The notes: generated by a model from the letters alone, not told the origin. Positions 1 to 7,474 are shown, counted from the first letter of the stretch. The stretch is DNA of 10,245 bases from an uncultured Eubacterium sp. (GCA_902475415.1 CABRZK010000068.1:1-10245), one strand, 5' to 3'. Program-made: numbers and translations.

Positions 1-583
1 CTTTTTTCGAACTTGCATTCGCATCTTTGCTTTCCCGTTTGATTTTCAGATTTTCTGAAATCGTCTTTAGCTTCCAATCAACACTGTTATAAGTCCATGG
101 AAAAAAATATGTCAGTGATGCTTCTGCATTAAAGTTTTCACTGTCCGTCACAAACCTCCAGTCCAACCGCAGTTTTTCCAACGGAGAACAGCCATACTTT
201 CTTGCCCGAGCAAAAGTGGCTCTTGCATTTGCATTTTGCGTCAATTCGAGAGACGGAATTCCAAATACCAGCACCGCTCGCTTTATCTTTTTTTCCTGAA
301 TCGCTGCTTTTAATGCTTCCTCGGTCTGATCTAATGGTTGTCCCGGTGTTCCCATATTAAAAGAACTCCACCCGGTAGCTTCATCTATAATATAGGGATT
401 GAACGTCATCTGTGAAAAAGAAGAACCTAAATATACGGTATCTATTTTTTCTGTTTTGCGGAAGTCTCTCCACATGACCTCACTTGGACCATTTGCTTTC
501 ACAAGAAGATAACTCAGCAGCAAATTTATCACTATGAACAGGAAAACAAATACAATCACTTTTATACCCTTAATAATTCGCAT
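1..583 (-). CDS. SGNH-like membrane-anchored acyltransferase partner (partial, C-terminus off window)
   Basis: An open frame of 194 codons runs without a stop from ATG at 583 to the left edge, so only the N-terminal part is visible. Residues about 6-28 form one hydrophobic membrane anchor with a short basic N-terminus (MRIIKGIK). About 30 residues later comes a block-I-like SGNH motif, TVYLGSSFSQMTFNP, in which Ser replaces the Asp of the classic GDS. It is followed by SFNMGTPGQPLDQ, a pattern common in DltD/AlgX-like proteins encoded beside MBOAT acyltransferases. The start lies inside the end of the MBOAT gene (14-nt overlap, AGGAGG upstream), which points to translational coupling. By inference it works outside the membrane, passing an acyl group from the MBOAT protein to an extracellular glycan or teichoic acid. 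Catalytic Asp/His residues would lie in the missing part, so activity cannot be judged. Confidence 0.72.
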   Translation of the reverse strand, partial: MRIIKGIKVIVFVFLFIVINLLLSYLLVKANGPSEVMWRDFRKTEKIDTVYLGSSFSQMTFNPYIIDEATGWSSFNMGTPGQPLDQTEEALKAAIQEKKIKRAVLVFGIPSLELTQNANARATFARARKYGCSPLEKLRLDWRFVTDSENFNAEASLTYFFPWTYNSVDWKLKTISENLKIKRESKDANASSKK

Positions 584-2108
584 ACATAAAACCTCCTGCT
601 CCAACCGCAAAATTAAACGATGCCAAAACCAGGAAAATCATCAAAAAATAAATCAGCCAGCGAAGTACCAGCGGTCGTTCATCTAACAATGTAATTGCAT
701 CCTTTCCTTTCTCTTTTACAACACTGTCGGCAAATACAATAACCAGAGCCACGATTGCTATGATATACGCTTTCTTTGGCACTTCTTTAAAAGTTGGTTC
801 CAAAATTCCGTATAACTCTCCCATACGAAAATGAATTATCGTATTTTTCATGCACATAAAACAATCTTTGATATTGTAGATCCGGTCAAAATACCATCCG
901 ATATTTACTATGATAAAAGTCCGGATAATCCGAAATACATGAAATGCCTTACTCTTTACATTTATGTGCAGTCTTTCTGCCATTTTTGCAAACAAAGGTG
1001 CACAGATATCTGAAACTGCAATTACAATACCATTGTAAAGACCCCAGAAGATAAAGTGCCACTGGGCGCCATGCCAGATACCTACAAGGAAAAATACCAG
1101 AATATTCGCAATGGATGCCGGAAGTACACGGCCGAAATGAACGTTCAGATGCTTTTTCGCCCATTTTCCGAATTTCTGCATAGGAGCAGTCAGCGCAAAT
1201 GGATAAAATACATAATCTCTCATCCATGCACCAAGCGAAATATGCCATCTTCTCCAGAAATCTCCCAGTGAAACAGAAAAATACGGCTGTCTGAAGTTTG
1301 GCATCATTTCAATTCCAAACAATTCCGCCACACCCATAACGATATCAATTCCACCGGAAAAATCCGCATACTGTTGTGCAGAATATAGTAATATTGCAAA
1401 CACAATGGCAGACCCCGGTGTTTTCTCCGTAGGCGCATCCAGAATATTTGCAATTCCGTGAACCAGCAGATTTGCGATCGCATACTTTTTTAATAATCCA
1501 AACAGAATTAATACCAATGCCCGCTTACAGCGATGCCACTCCAGAGCATGTCTGCCATACAGCTGCTCCTTCATCTGATCATATCTGTTGATCGGTCCCT
1601 GGATCAGTTGTGGAAAAAACGAAACAAACAGCAGGAAACGAAACGGATTCTTTTCAGCTTCATATTTTTCAAAATAAATATCTACCAGATAACCAATGGA
1701 AATAAACATATAAAAAGAGATACCAAGCGGTATCAGAAACCCCTCAAACAGAGGATGCAGATATTTCAATACTGCCAGCATTCCAAAATTAATCACAATG
1801 ATTGTCCAGAGAATAATTTTGCGCTTTCGATCAAATGCTGCTTTTATTTCCTTTCTCCTGGCTCTGTCTATGCTTTTATCTTTTCGGATCTCCTGATATT
1901 TTTCAGAAAAATGCATCAACCATATGCCACCCGCAAACACGCTGAATCCGGTGATTGCCATAAAAATCAGATTTGCAATGCCTGAATAAGCATAAAATGC
2001 CATGCTGAATAAAAGCAGGCAAATCCATTGTTTTTTCCGAAATACGGTGTAATACAGTATAAATAAAACAGTTACAAATAAACTAAATGCAACAGAAAAC
2101 AAATTCAT
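570..2108 (-). CDS. MBOAT-family membrane-bound O-acyltransferase (AlgI/DltB/PatA-like)
   Basis: A 512-residue integral membrane protein of normal length for bacterial MBOAT acyltransferases. Many hydrophobic segments are visible (about 5-22, 27-57, 98-118, 124-145, 157-170, 197-220, 332-368, 393-408, 448-463, 482-503). Two family signatures are clear: GDFWRRWHISLGAWMRDYVF at about 282-301 and VGIWHGAQWHFIFWGLYNG at about 342-360. His346 in WHG is the expected catalytic histidine and His289 lies in the first signature. AlgI-type proteins move acyl groups, usually acetyl, across or at the membrane onto extracellular polysaccharide. The polymer cannot be named because no glycan synthesis gene is in view. 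AAGGAG lies 10 nt before the ATG. The next gene overlaps its 3' end and encodes the SGNH-like partner usual for this system. There are no dlt neighbours, so DltB is less likely than an AlgI/PatA-type enzyme. Confidence 0.9.
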   Translation of the reverse strand: MNLFSVAFSLFVTVLFILYYTVFRKKQWICLLLFSMAFYAYSGIANLIFMAITGFSVFAGGIWLMHFSEKYQEIRKDKSIDRARRKEIKAAFDRKRKIILWTIIVINFGMLAVLKYLHPLFEGFLIPLGISFYMFISIGYLVDIYFEKYEAEKNPFRFLLFVSFFPQLIQGPINRYDQMKEQLYGRHALEWHRCKRALVLILFGLLKKYAIANLLVHGIANILDAPTEKTPGSAIVFAILLYSAQQYADFSGGIDIVMGVAELFGIEMMPNFRQPYFSVSLGDFWRRWHISLGAWMRDYVFYPFALTAPMQKFGKWAKKHLNVHFGRVLPASIANILVFFLVGIWHGAQWHFIFWGLYNGIVIAVSDICAPLFAKMAERLHINVKSKAFHVFRIIRTFIIVNIGWYFDRIYNIKDCFMCMKNTIIHFRMGELYGILEPTFKEVPKKAYIIAIVALVIVFADSVVKEKGKDAITLLDERPLVLRWLIYFLMIFLVLASFNFAVGAGGFMYANY

Positions 2109-2141
2109 AAAAAAAATACTCCTTAAACAATTCCTCTGAAC

Positions 2142-2147
2142 ATTTTA
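2142..2147 (-). promoter_or_regulatory. possible extended -10 element for the MBOAT operon
   Basis: On the minus strand TGG-TAAAAT (the -10 hexamer occupying these positions) lies about 35 nt upstream of the MBOAT ATG and has the TGN extension. The hexamer 17 bp further upstream (AACATG) is a poor -35, so the call is tentative. The predicted leader is short, about 27 nt, and carries the AAGGAG. Confidence 0.35.
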
Positions 2148-2191
2148 CCACAGATGCCATATTCCATGTTTTAATTATTCCTTAGGATTAC

Positions 2192-2212
2192 AGAATATTT
2201 TCTTAATATTCT
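2192..2212. repeat. AT-rich perfect inverted repeat upstream of the MBOAT gene
   Basis: AGAATATT and AATATTCT form an 8-bp inverted repeat around 5 nt, between the hydA terminator and the MBOAT start. It could be an operator or a weak hairpin. On the plus strand it is followed by a T-rich stretch, but no plus-strand gene ends here. In such AT-rich DNA chance is a fair explanation. Confidence 0.3.
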
Positions 2213-2231
2213 TTTCATCTTTTTCATCTGA

Positions 2232-2263
2232 TAAAAGGAGCCGTTACAAATGCAACGACTCCT
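2232..2263 (-). terminator. intrinsic terminator of the hydrogenase operon
   Basis: In the minus-strand transcript AGGAGTCGTT and AACGGCTCCT form a 10-bp stem (one G-U pair) with an 8-nt loop, followed at once by TTTTAT. It starts 54 nt after the hydA stop and separates the hydrogenase operon from the MBOAT genes on the same strand. Confidence 0.8.
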
Positions 2264-2316
2264 CTTAAAAATATTCCTATTTTTTAATCTGCTCACGTAA
2301 CTTATCAAATATAAAA

Positions 2317-4062
2317 CTATTTATTTACCGTACGTTTTACATAAGTGGTATGTAACAGTTCATGTGCTTTGTGACTGCCCGGCTCACCCAGATAGGTATT
2401 ATATAATTCAATGATTGCCGGATTCTCATGTGATTTACGGATCTTGTTGTTTTTGTCAAGATTGTAAAGCACTTCTGCACGTTTTGCACGGATATCTACG
2501 GTATTGCGTACATATCCCGGCTGCTGCGGCTGTCCGCCACCGTTGACACATCCTCCAGGGCATCCCATGATCTCAATAAAATGATACTCAGCCTCTCCGG
2601 ATTTGACTTTATTTAATAATTCTTTTGCATTTTTCAGGCCGGATGCAACAGCTACTTTTACATCCATACCAGCCACGTTGTAAGTAGCCTCTTTAATGCC
2701 TTCCATACCACGTACATCTGTGAAGTCAAGTTTTGCCAGTTCCTCACCGGTCAGTTTCTCAACTGCGGTACGAAGGGCTGCTTCCATAACACCACCGGTT
2801 GCACCGAAGATCACTGCTGCTCCGGTTCCAAGGCCAAGCGGCATATCGAATTTTTCATCCGGAAGATCCATAAAACGAATGCTTGCACGCTCAATCATAC
2901 GCGCCAGTTCTCTTGTTGTGATTGCGATATCTACATCCGGAACACCTGCACCGTTCTCGTCATCTCTGCCGATTTCGAATTTCTTTGCGGTACATGGCAT
3001 AACGCTGACAACCACCATTTTTTCTTTCGGGATTCCCATTTTCTCTGCATAGTAGGATTTTGCGATTGCGCCAAACATCTGCTGCGGAGATTTGCAGGAA
3101 GACAGGTTCTCTGTCATTTCCGGGAAATAGTGCTCACAGTATTTGATCCAGCCAGGAGAACAGGATGTGATCAGCGGTAATACACCGCCATTCTGTACTC
3201 GATCCAGGAATTCATGTGCTTCTTCCATAATAGTAAGATCGGCAGAGAATGTTGTATCAAATACTTTATCAAATCCGAGTCTGCGCAGTGCTGCTGCCAG
3301 TTTTCCTTCTACGTCTGTGCCGATTGGCATACCAAATGCCTCGCCAAGACCTGCACGAACTGCCGGTGCACACTGAACTACCACATACTTCTCAGGATCA
3401 GCGATGGCTGTGAATACTTCTTCTGTATTATCTTTTTCATAGAGCGCACCGGTCGGACATACGGCAATACACTGTCCACAGGATACACAGCTTGTTTCAC
3501 CAAGTTCCATGTCAAAAGCAGATCCGATATATGTCTTGAATCCACGTTCGTTCGCTCCGATAATCCCAATACCCTGTACTTTTTCACAAACTGCACTGCA
3601 GCGTCTGCAGAGGATACATTTGTTGTTATCTCTTACCATATGTGCAGCACTGGTGTCTAATTCATATTTGTTGCGTTCACCATCATAGTAAGCTTCATCG
3701 TCTACTTTATACTCACGGCATAAGGTCTGCAGCTCACAGTTTCCACTGCGGACACAGGACAGACATTTACGGTCATGATCAGATAAAAGCAACTGTAATG
3801 TCTTCTTTCTGGATGCGATAACCTTCGGTGTATTGGTCCATACTTCCATGCCTTCATTGATCGGATATACACAGGCTGTTACCAGACTGCGGGCACCTTT
3901 GACTTCAACGACACACATACGACAGGCACCGATCTCGTTGATCTCTTTGAGGTAACATAACGTCGGGATCTCAATCTGTGCCAGGCGTGCTGCCTCCAGA
4001 ATCGTGGAACCCTCTGGTGCGGATACCTCTCTTCCGTTGATTTTAATTGTAATATTTTCCAT
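2317..4062 (-). CDS. hydA: NADH/ferredoxin-dependent [FeFe]-hydrogenase, catalytic subunit HydA
   Basis: A 581-residue H2-forming subunit of a soluble electron-bifurcating hydrogenase. In order: a plant-type [2Fe-2S] domain (C36, C47, C50, C64); a His-ligated [4Fe-4S] site (H96-x3-C100-x2-C103-x5-C109); two ferredoxin [4Fe-4S] motifs (C149/152/155/159 and C192/195/198/202); then the H-cluster domain with TSCSPGW (299-305), MPCTAKKFE (355-363) and EIMGCPGGCVNGGGQP (497-512; C501 and C505). The small-subunit-like tail with its tyrosine-rich end is fused at the C-terminus, as is usual. Length fits clostridial HydA of the Acetobacterium type; the extra C-terminal [2Fe-2S] domain of Thermotoga HydA is absent. 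In L1 the residue after the first Cys is Ser, where CpI-type enzymes have a second Cys. GGAGGA lies just before the ATG, 14 nt after the hydB stop. It is the last gene of the operon, before a terminator. Confidence 0.96.
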   Translation of the reverse strand: MENITIKINGREVSAPEGSTILEAARLAQIEIPTLCYLKEINEIGACRMCVVEVKGARSLVTACVYPINEGMEVWTNTPKVIASRKKTLQLLLSDHDRKCLSCVRSGNCELQTLCREYKVDDEAYYDGERNKYELDTSAAHMVRDNNKCILCRRCSAVCEKVQGIGIIGANERGFKTYIGSAFDMELGETSCVSCGQCIAVCPTGALYEKDNTEEVFTAIADPEKYVVVQCAPAVRAGLGEAFGMPIGTDVEGKLAAALRRLGFDKVFDTTFSADLTIMEEAHEFLDRVQNGGVLPLITSCSPGWIKYCEHYFPEMTENLSSCKSPQQMFGAIAKSYYAEKMGIPKEKMVVVSVMPCTAKKFEIGRDDENGAGVPDVDIAITTRELARMIERASIRFMDLPDEKFDMPLGLGTGAAVIFGATGGVMEAALRTAVEKLTGEELAKLDFTDVRGMEGIKEATYNVAGMDVKVAVASGLKNAKELLNKVKSGEAEYHFIEIMGCPGGCVNGGGQPQQPGYVRNTVDIRAKRAEVLYNLDKNNKIRKSHENPAIIELYNTYLGEPGSHKAHELLHTTYVKRTVNK

Positions 4063-4076
4063 GATTGATTCCTCCG

Positions 4077-5867
4077 TTACTCTTTATAAATAGCGCCAAA
4101 ACGACACTTATCGATACAGGTTCCACATTTCACACATTTGTCTGTGTTGATGCTGTGTGCAACTTTTACCTGTCCTTCAATGGCATCTGCCGGGCAGTTA
4201 CGTGCACACAATGTACAACCTTTACATTTCACAGGATCAATCTTATATGTAATCAATTTCTTACATACGCCAGCCGGACATCTCTTGTTGACAACATGTT
4301 CTACATACTCGTCACGGAAGTAACGAAGGGTGGACAGAACCGGGTTCGGTGCTGTCTGACCAAGTCCGCAGAGTGCGTTGTCTTTGATGTAGTAACAAAG
4401 CTCTTCCATCTTGTCGATGTCTTCCAGTGTTCCACGACCATCTGTAATCTTCTCCAGTAACTCAAGAAGACGTTTGGTTCCGACACGACATGGCGTACAT
4501 TTACCGCAGGACTCATCTACCGTAAACTGCAGGAAGAATTTTGCGATATCTACCATACAGGTATCTTCGTCCATAACGATCAGTCCGCCGGATCCCATCA
4601 TGGAACCGATGCTGATCAGATTGTCATAATCAATTGGGATATCAAAATGTTCTGCCGGGATACATCCGCCGGATGGTCCACCGGTCTGGGCTGCTTTAAA
4701 ATTCTTTCCATTCGGGATACCGCCGCCGATGTCTTCGATAACAGTACGAAGTGTCGTTCCCATCGGAATCTCAACGAGTCCAGTATTGTTGATTTTGCCA
4801 CCCAGTGCGAATACTTTGGTTCCTTTGGATTTTTCTGTACCCATGGATGCAAACCACTTCGGTCCGTTCAAAATGATCTGCGGGATATTTGCCCAGGTCT
4901 CAACGTTATTTAAGATCGTCGGACTCTGGAACAGACCCTTAACAGCCGGGAATGGCGGTCTCGGACGTGGCTCACCACGATTCCCTTCGATGGATGTCAT
5001 CAGTGCAGTCTCTTCGCCACAGACGAAAGCACCGGCTCCCAAACGAAGTTCGATATCAAAATTAAATCCACTGTCAAAAATATTTTTACCAAGTAAGCCG
5101 TACTCTCTTGCCTGATCAATGGCGATTTGCAGACGCTCTACTGCGATCGGATACTCTGCACGGACATAGATATAACCCTGATCCGCGCCGATGGCATAAC
5201 CTGCAATGGCCATTGCTTCCAGTACTACATGCGGATCGCCTTCCAGAACGGAACGGTCCATGAATGCGCCAGGATCACCCTCATCAGCATTACAGCAGAC
5301 ATATTTCTGTACGTTTCCGCGGTTTCCGGATGCAAATCTCCATTTCAGTCCGGTCGGGAATCCGGCACCGCCACGGCCTCTCAGACCGCTGTCTAAAATT
5401 GTCTGGATAACTTCATCCGGTGTCATCTCTGTCAGTACTTTTCCGAGTGCCTCATAACCGCCGGTTCCGATATATTCATCAATGCTTTCCGGATTGATGA
5501 CACCACAGTTTCGCAGTGCGATTCTGTGCTGTTTTTTATAAAAAGTTGTCTCATTTAAGGATTTGATTCCTTCCGGTGTCTGCGCCTCATGATATACCAG
5601 ACGCTCTACGATACGGCCTTTCAGGAGATGCTCGGAAACGATCTCCGGCACATCTTCCGGACGTACTCTGGAATAAAATACTGCTTCCGGATAAATGATC
5701 ATAACCGGTCCTTCTGCACACAGACCGTGGCATCCGGTTTTAACAACTGCTACTTCATTTTGTAATCTGTTTTTCTTTAATTCATCTTTTAAAGTCTGAA
5801 TAATCTGCTGACTTCCGGAAGAAGTACATCCGGTTCCTCCACAGACTAATACATGTGAACGATACAT
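4077..5867 (-). CDS. hydB: bifurcating hydrogenase flavoprotein subunit HydB (NuoF-like)
   Basis: A 596-residue NuoF-family subunit that binds NAD(H) and FMN and passes electrons to HydA; it is where flavin- and iron-sulfur-based bifurcation is placed in HydABC complexes. An N-terminal thioredoxin-like [2Fe-2S] domain has C9-x4-C14 and C46-x3-C50. The Rossmann-like FMN/NADH core shows GRGGAGFPTG at 164-173, CNADEGDPGAFMDR at 192-205 and GEETALMTSIEGNRGEPRPR near 284-303. A [4Fe-4S] site is formed by C454/C457/C460 (ESCGKCTPCR) and C500. The C-terminal extension carries two ferredoxin clusters (C548/551/554/558 and C578/581/584/588). This N- and C-terminal domain set separates HydB/HndC from the plain NuoF of complex I. 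GGGGGTG precedes the ATG; the gap to the upstream gene is 15 nt. Confidence 0.96.
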   Translation of the reverse strand: MYRSHVLVCGGTGCTSSGSQQIIQTLKDELKKNRLQNEVAVVKTGCHGLCAEGPVMIIYPEAVFYSRVRPEDVPEIVSEHLLKGRIVERLVYHEAQTPEGIKSLNETTFYKKQHRIALRNCGVINPESIDEYIGTGGYEALGKVLTEMTPDEVIQTILDSGLRGRGGAGFPTGLKWRFASGNRGNVQKYVCCNADEGDPGAFMDRSVLEGDPHVVLEAMAIAGYAIGADQGYIYVRAEYPIAVERLQIAIDQAREYGLLGKNIFDSGFNFDIELRLGAGAFVCGEETALMTSIEGNRGEPRPRPPFPAVKGLFQSPTILNNVETWANIPQIILNGPKWFASMGTEKSKGTKVFALGGKINNTGLVEIPMGTTLRTVIEDIGGGIPNGKNFKAAQTGGPSGGCIPAEHFDIPIDYDNLISIGSMMGSGGLIVMDEDTCMVDIAKFFLQFTVDESCGKCTPCRVGTKRLLELLEKITDGRGTLEDIDKMEELCYYIKDNALCGLGQTAPNPVLSTLRYFRDEYVEHVVNKRCPAGVCKKLITYKIDPVKCKGCTLCARNCPADAIEGQVKVAHSINTDKCVKCGTCIDKCRFGAIYKE

Positions 5868-5882
5868 TCAGTTACACCCCCA

Positions 5883-6257
5883 TTACATATTCTCGTCTAC
5901 GTGAAGTAAATATTTGTCCAGAACCTGACCTCTGACGAGATGCTGCTCCAGAATCTCTTTTGCCTTTTCTTCGTTTACTTTCACATAAGTTACTTTTTCT
6001 TTGCCCGGCTCATATACTTCAACGATCGGCTCATACTGACATAATCCGATACAACCGGTCTGGGTGACAGTCACATGTTCCAGTTTTCTATCTTCTACTT
6101 CTTTTACAAGCAGATTTAAGACCGGACGCGCACCACTGGCAATACCACAAGTTGCCATTCCGACAACAACACGTGTATTGTCTGCATTCTCAGAACGCAT
6201 TCCGATCTGACCTTTCATTTTATCTCGAATTGCTTTCAATTCTTCCAATGATTTCAT
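5883..6257 (-). CDS. HydD/HndB-like thioredoxin-fold ferredoxin with an incomplete [2Fe-2S] site
   Basis: A 124-residue thioredoxin-like ferredoxin-fold protein related to the N-terminal domain of HydB. It has a short charged N-terminal helix, then VGMATCGIASGAR (32-44) and TQTGCIGLCQYEP (66-78). Only three cysteines are present (C37, C69, C73). The position matching the first ligand of HydB (C9) is Val32, so a normal four-Cys [2Fe-2S] cluster is not expected. From family knowledge it matches the small subunit called HydD in the Acetobacterium hydrogenase (operon order C-E-D-B-A) and HndB in Desulfovibrio. A structural or accessory role in the complex is likelier than electron transfer. AAGGAGGG lies 7 nt before the ATG, and the gap to the ATPase gene is 18 nt. 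Confidence 0.85.
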   Translation of the reverse strand: MKSLEELKAIRDKMKGQIGMRSENADNTRVVVGMATCGIASGARPVLNLLVKEVEDRKLEHVTVTQTGCIGLCQYEPIVEVYEPGKEKVTYVKVNEEKAKEILEQHLVRGQVLDKYLLHVDENM

Positions 6258-6275
6258 AATGATCCCTCCTTCGAA

Positions 6276-6839
6276 TTACCCGGGGTAATTCTGCATTCTA
6301 TTAATATCCGATTCATTTTCTTCCAGATATGATCTGAGAAAGGATGAAACTTCCGGCGTTGTAAACGGTACATCGCCAAGCATTTCCCGCATTTCTTTCG
6401 TATTTAAGTGAAATTCCAGATCATTTACCTGATACTGATAGTAAAAATCAGTCTCTGGATGCATGATGATCAGGGAATACACTGTCTCACAGAGATTGCC
6501 AAGGGGCATACAGTCAATATGATCGGTGCAAAAAACTGCCTCAATGGAGGTACCTTTTCCCGGCGCAGATGAAATTTCAAATGTTCCACCGGTACATTCC
6601 GCTTCCTGCTTGAAAAACGGAACGCCAAGCCCGACTTTTCTGGTTTTCCTAGTAGTATAAAACGGATCTGTCACCCGCTTTACCGTCTCTTCATCCATTC
6701 CTTTTCCGTTATCTGCGATCTGAACTTTCAGTTTATGCCCGGAAGTCTCGATCCAAACCAGAATTCTGATCTCCGTCGCTTTCGCGAACACGGAATTTTC
6801 TGCAATATCCAGAATATTTAATGATATCTCCGGCAGCAT
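6276..6839 (-). CDS. GHKL (histidine-kinase-like) ATPase encoded within the hydrogenase operon
   Basis: A 187-residue protein made mainly of a GHKL ATP-binding domain. The N-box is ISLNILDIAENSVFAKA (about 5-21, with E14/N15), the G1 box is DNGKGM (43-48), the G2 box is VGLGVPFFKQ (69-78), and the closing motif GKGTSIEAVF spans about 94-103. There is no sensor domain, membrane segment or phosphoacceptor His domain. Residues 105-187 form a tail I do not recognise. It corresponds by position to the gene called hydE in the Acetobacterium hydCEDBA cluster (unrelated to the maturase HydE). Its stop-start junction with hydC is TAATG, and no good ribosome binding site precedes it, so translation is probably coupled to hydC. 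A regulatory or assembly role for the hydrogenase is inference; ATP binding is well supported by motif. Confidence 0.85.
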   Translation of the reverse strand: MLPEISLNILDIAENSVFAKATEIRILVWIETSGHKLKVQIADNGKGMDEETVKRVTDPFYTTRKTRKVGLGVPFFKQEAECTGGTFEISSAPGKGTSIEAVFCTDHIDCMPLGNLCETVYSLIIMHPETDFYYQYQVNDLEFHLNTKEMREMLGDVPFTTPEVSSFLRSYLEENESDINRMQNYPG

Positions 6840-7330
6840 TACATATATTTTGCCAGAATACCATCCAGCTCATCCGGAGTCAGACGACCATATACGTCAT
6901 CATTGATCATCATAACCGGTGCAAGGCCGCAGGCACCGATACAACGACATGCATCCAGTGAAAATTTGCCGTCTGCGGTACACTCTCCACCTGCGATTCC
7001 AAGAATCTCCATGAGCTTGTTGTAAATATCACCGGAACCTTTTACATAGCAGGCGGTTCCGAGACATACAGAAATCTTGTACTGTCCCTTCGGATATAAA
7101 TTGAACTGAGAGTAAAATGTTGCTACACCATAAATTTTTTCCATCGGCACATCCAGTTCATCCGAAATCATCTTCTGGACTTCATATGGAAGATAGCCGT
7201 AGATGTCCTGCGCTTTCTGCATAATTGGCATCAAACAACCCTTTTCATTGCGCAGTTCGTCGATGACTGCACGCAGCATCGCTTCCTGTTCCTGTGTTCC
7301 GTTAAACGGAACAGATTTTGTTTTTTCCAA
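6839..7330 (-). CDS. hydC: bifurcating hydrogenase subunit HydC (NuoE-like), TTG start
   Basis: A 163-residue NuoE-like subunit with a thioredoxin-type [2Fe-2S] cluster. An N-terminal helical bundle (about 12-85, with GYLPYEVQ and GVATFYSQFNLYP) is followed by CLGTAC (C89, C94) and CRCIGACGLAPVMMINDDVYG (C130 and C134 as the other ligands). It forms the electron-transfer arm beside HydB. I choose TTG at 7330 as the start: AGGAGGG lies 6 nt before it. An in-frame ATG at 7366 would add 12 residues (MPKIHWILGGII), but it has no ribosome binding site, it encodes the Shine-Dalgarno itself, and it sits within a few bases of the predicted transcription start. First gene of the five-gene hydrogenase operon; its stop overlaps the next start by one base. 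Confidence 0.93.
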   Translation of the reverse strand: MEKTKSVPFNGTQEQEAMLRAVIDELRNEKGCLMPIMQKAQDIYGYLPYEVQKMISDELDVPMEKIYGVATFYSQFNLYPKGQYKISVCLGTACYVKGSGDIYNKLMEILGIAGGECTADGKFSLDACRCIGACGLAPVMMINDDVYGRLTPDELDGILAKYM

Positions 7331-7336
7331 AATTAT

Positions 7337-7343
7337 CCCTCCT
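7337..7343 (-). promoter_or_regulatory. ribosome binding site that fixes the hydC TTG start
   Basis: AGGAGGG on the minus strand is followed by six bases (ATAATT) and then TTG at 7330-7328. No other start codon lies at a workable distance. Confidence 0.85.
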
Positions 7344-7350
7344 AATATCC

Positions 7351-7372
7351 AATGTATTTTTGGCAATACATT
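7351..7372 (-). promoter_or_regulatory. stem-loop at the 5' end of the hydC operon leader
   Basis: AATGTATT and AATACATT form an 8-bp stem with a 6-nt loop (GCCAAA) in the minus-strand transcript. It starts within a few bases of the transcription start predicted from the promoter at 7381-7409 and ends 7 nt before the Shine-Dalgarno. Such 5' hairpins can protect mRNA; the role here is inferred. Confidence 0.45.
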
Positions 7373-7380
7373 TGCTATTT

Positions 7381-7409
7381 ATAGTATCATTCATTTTCAC
7401 AATAATCAA
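7381..7409 (-). promoter_or_regulatory. sigma-A promoter of the hydrogenase operon
   Basis: On the minus strand TTGATT (7409-7404), a 17-bp spacer and TACTAT (7386-7381) with a TGA extended -10. Predicted start near 7374, giving a leader of about 44 nt to the TTG. A 13-bp palindrome, ACAAAATTTTTGT (7409-7421), abuts the -35 and could bind a regulator. Confidence 0.68.
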
Positions 7410-7445
7410 CAAAATTTTTGTGTTAGTTTTGTATAATTTAATCAC

Positions 7446-7474
7446 ATTTTATTTCTGAATTGTTCAAACTGCAA
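7446..7474 (-). promoter_or_regulatory. possible second upstream promoter for the hydrogenase operon
   Basis: On the minus strand TTGCAG (7474-7469), 17 bp, TAAAAT (7451-7446). Spacing is ideal but the region is very AT-rich, so it is weaker evidence than the proximal promoter. Confidence 0.3.

Noticed and set aside
1533..1985. 150-codon plus-strand open frame over the MBOAT gene
   Set aside because: Antisense to a gene with strong family motifs; no start signal and no recognisable domain.
3214..3660. 148-codon plus-strand open frame over hydA
   Set aside because: Lies antisense to the conserved iron-sulfur region of hydA, has no ribosome binding site, and its cysteine-rich low-complexity sequence resembles no protein family; it is a shadow frame.
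4077..7330. Part of a respiratory complex I (nuoE/nuoF/nuoG) operon
   Set aside because: HydA carries H-cluster motifs, HydB has the extra C-terminal ferredoxin clusters, and no membrane nuo genes are present.
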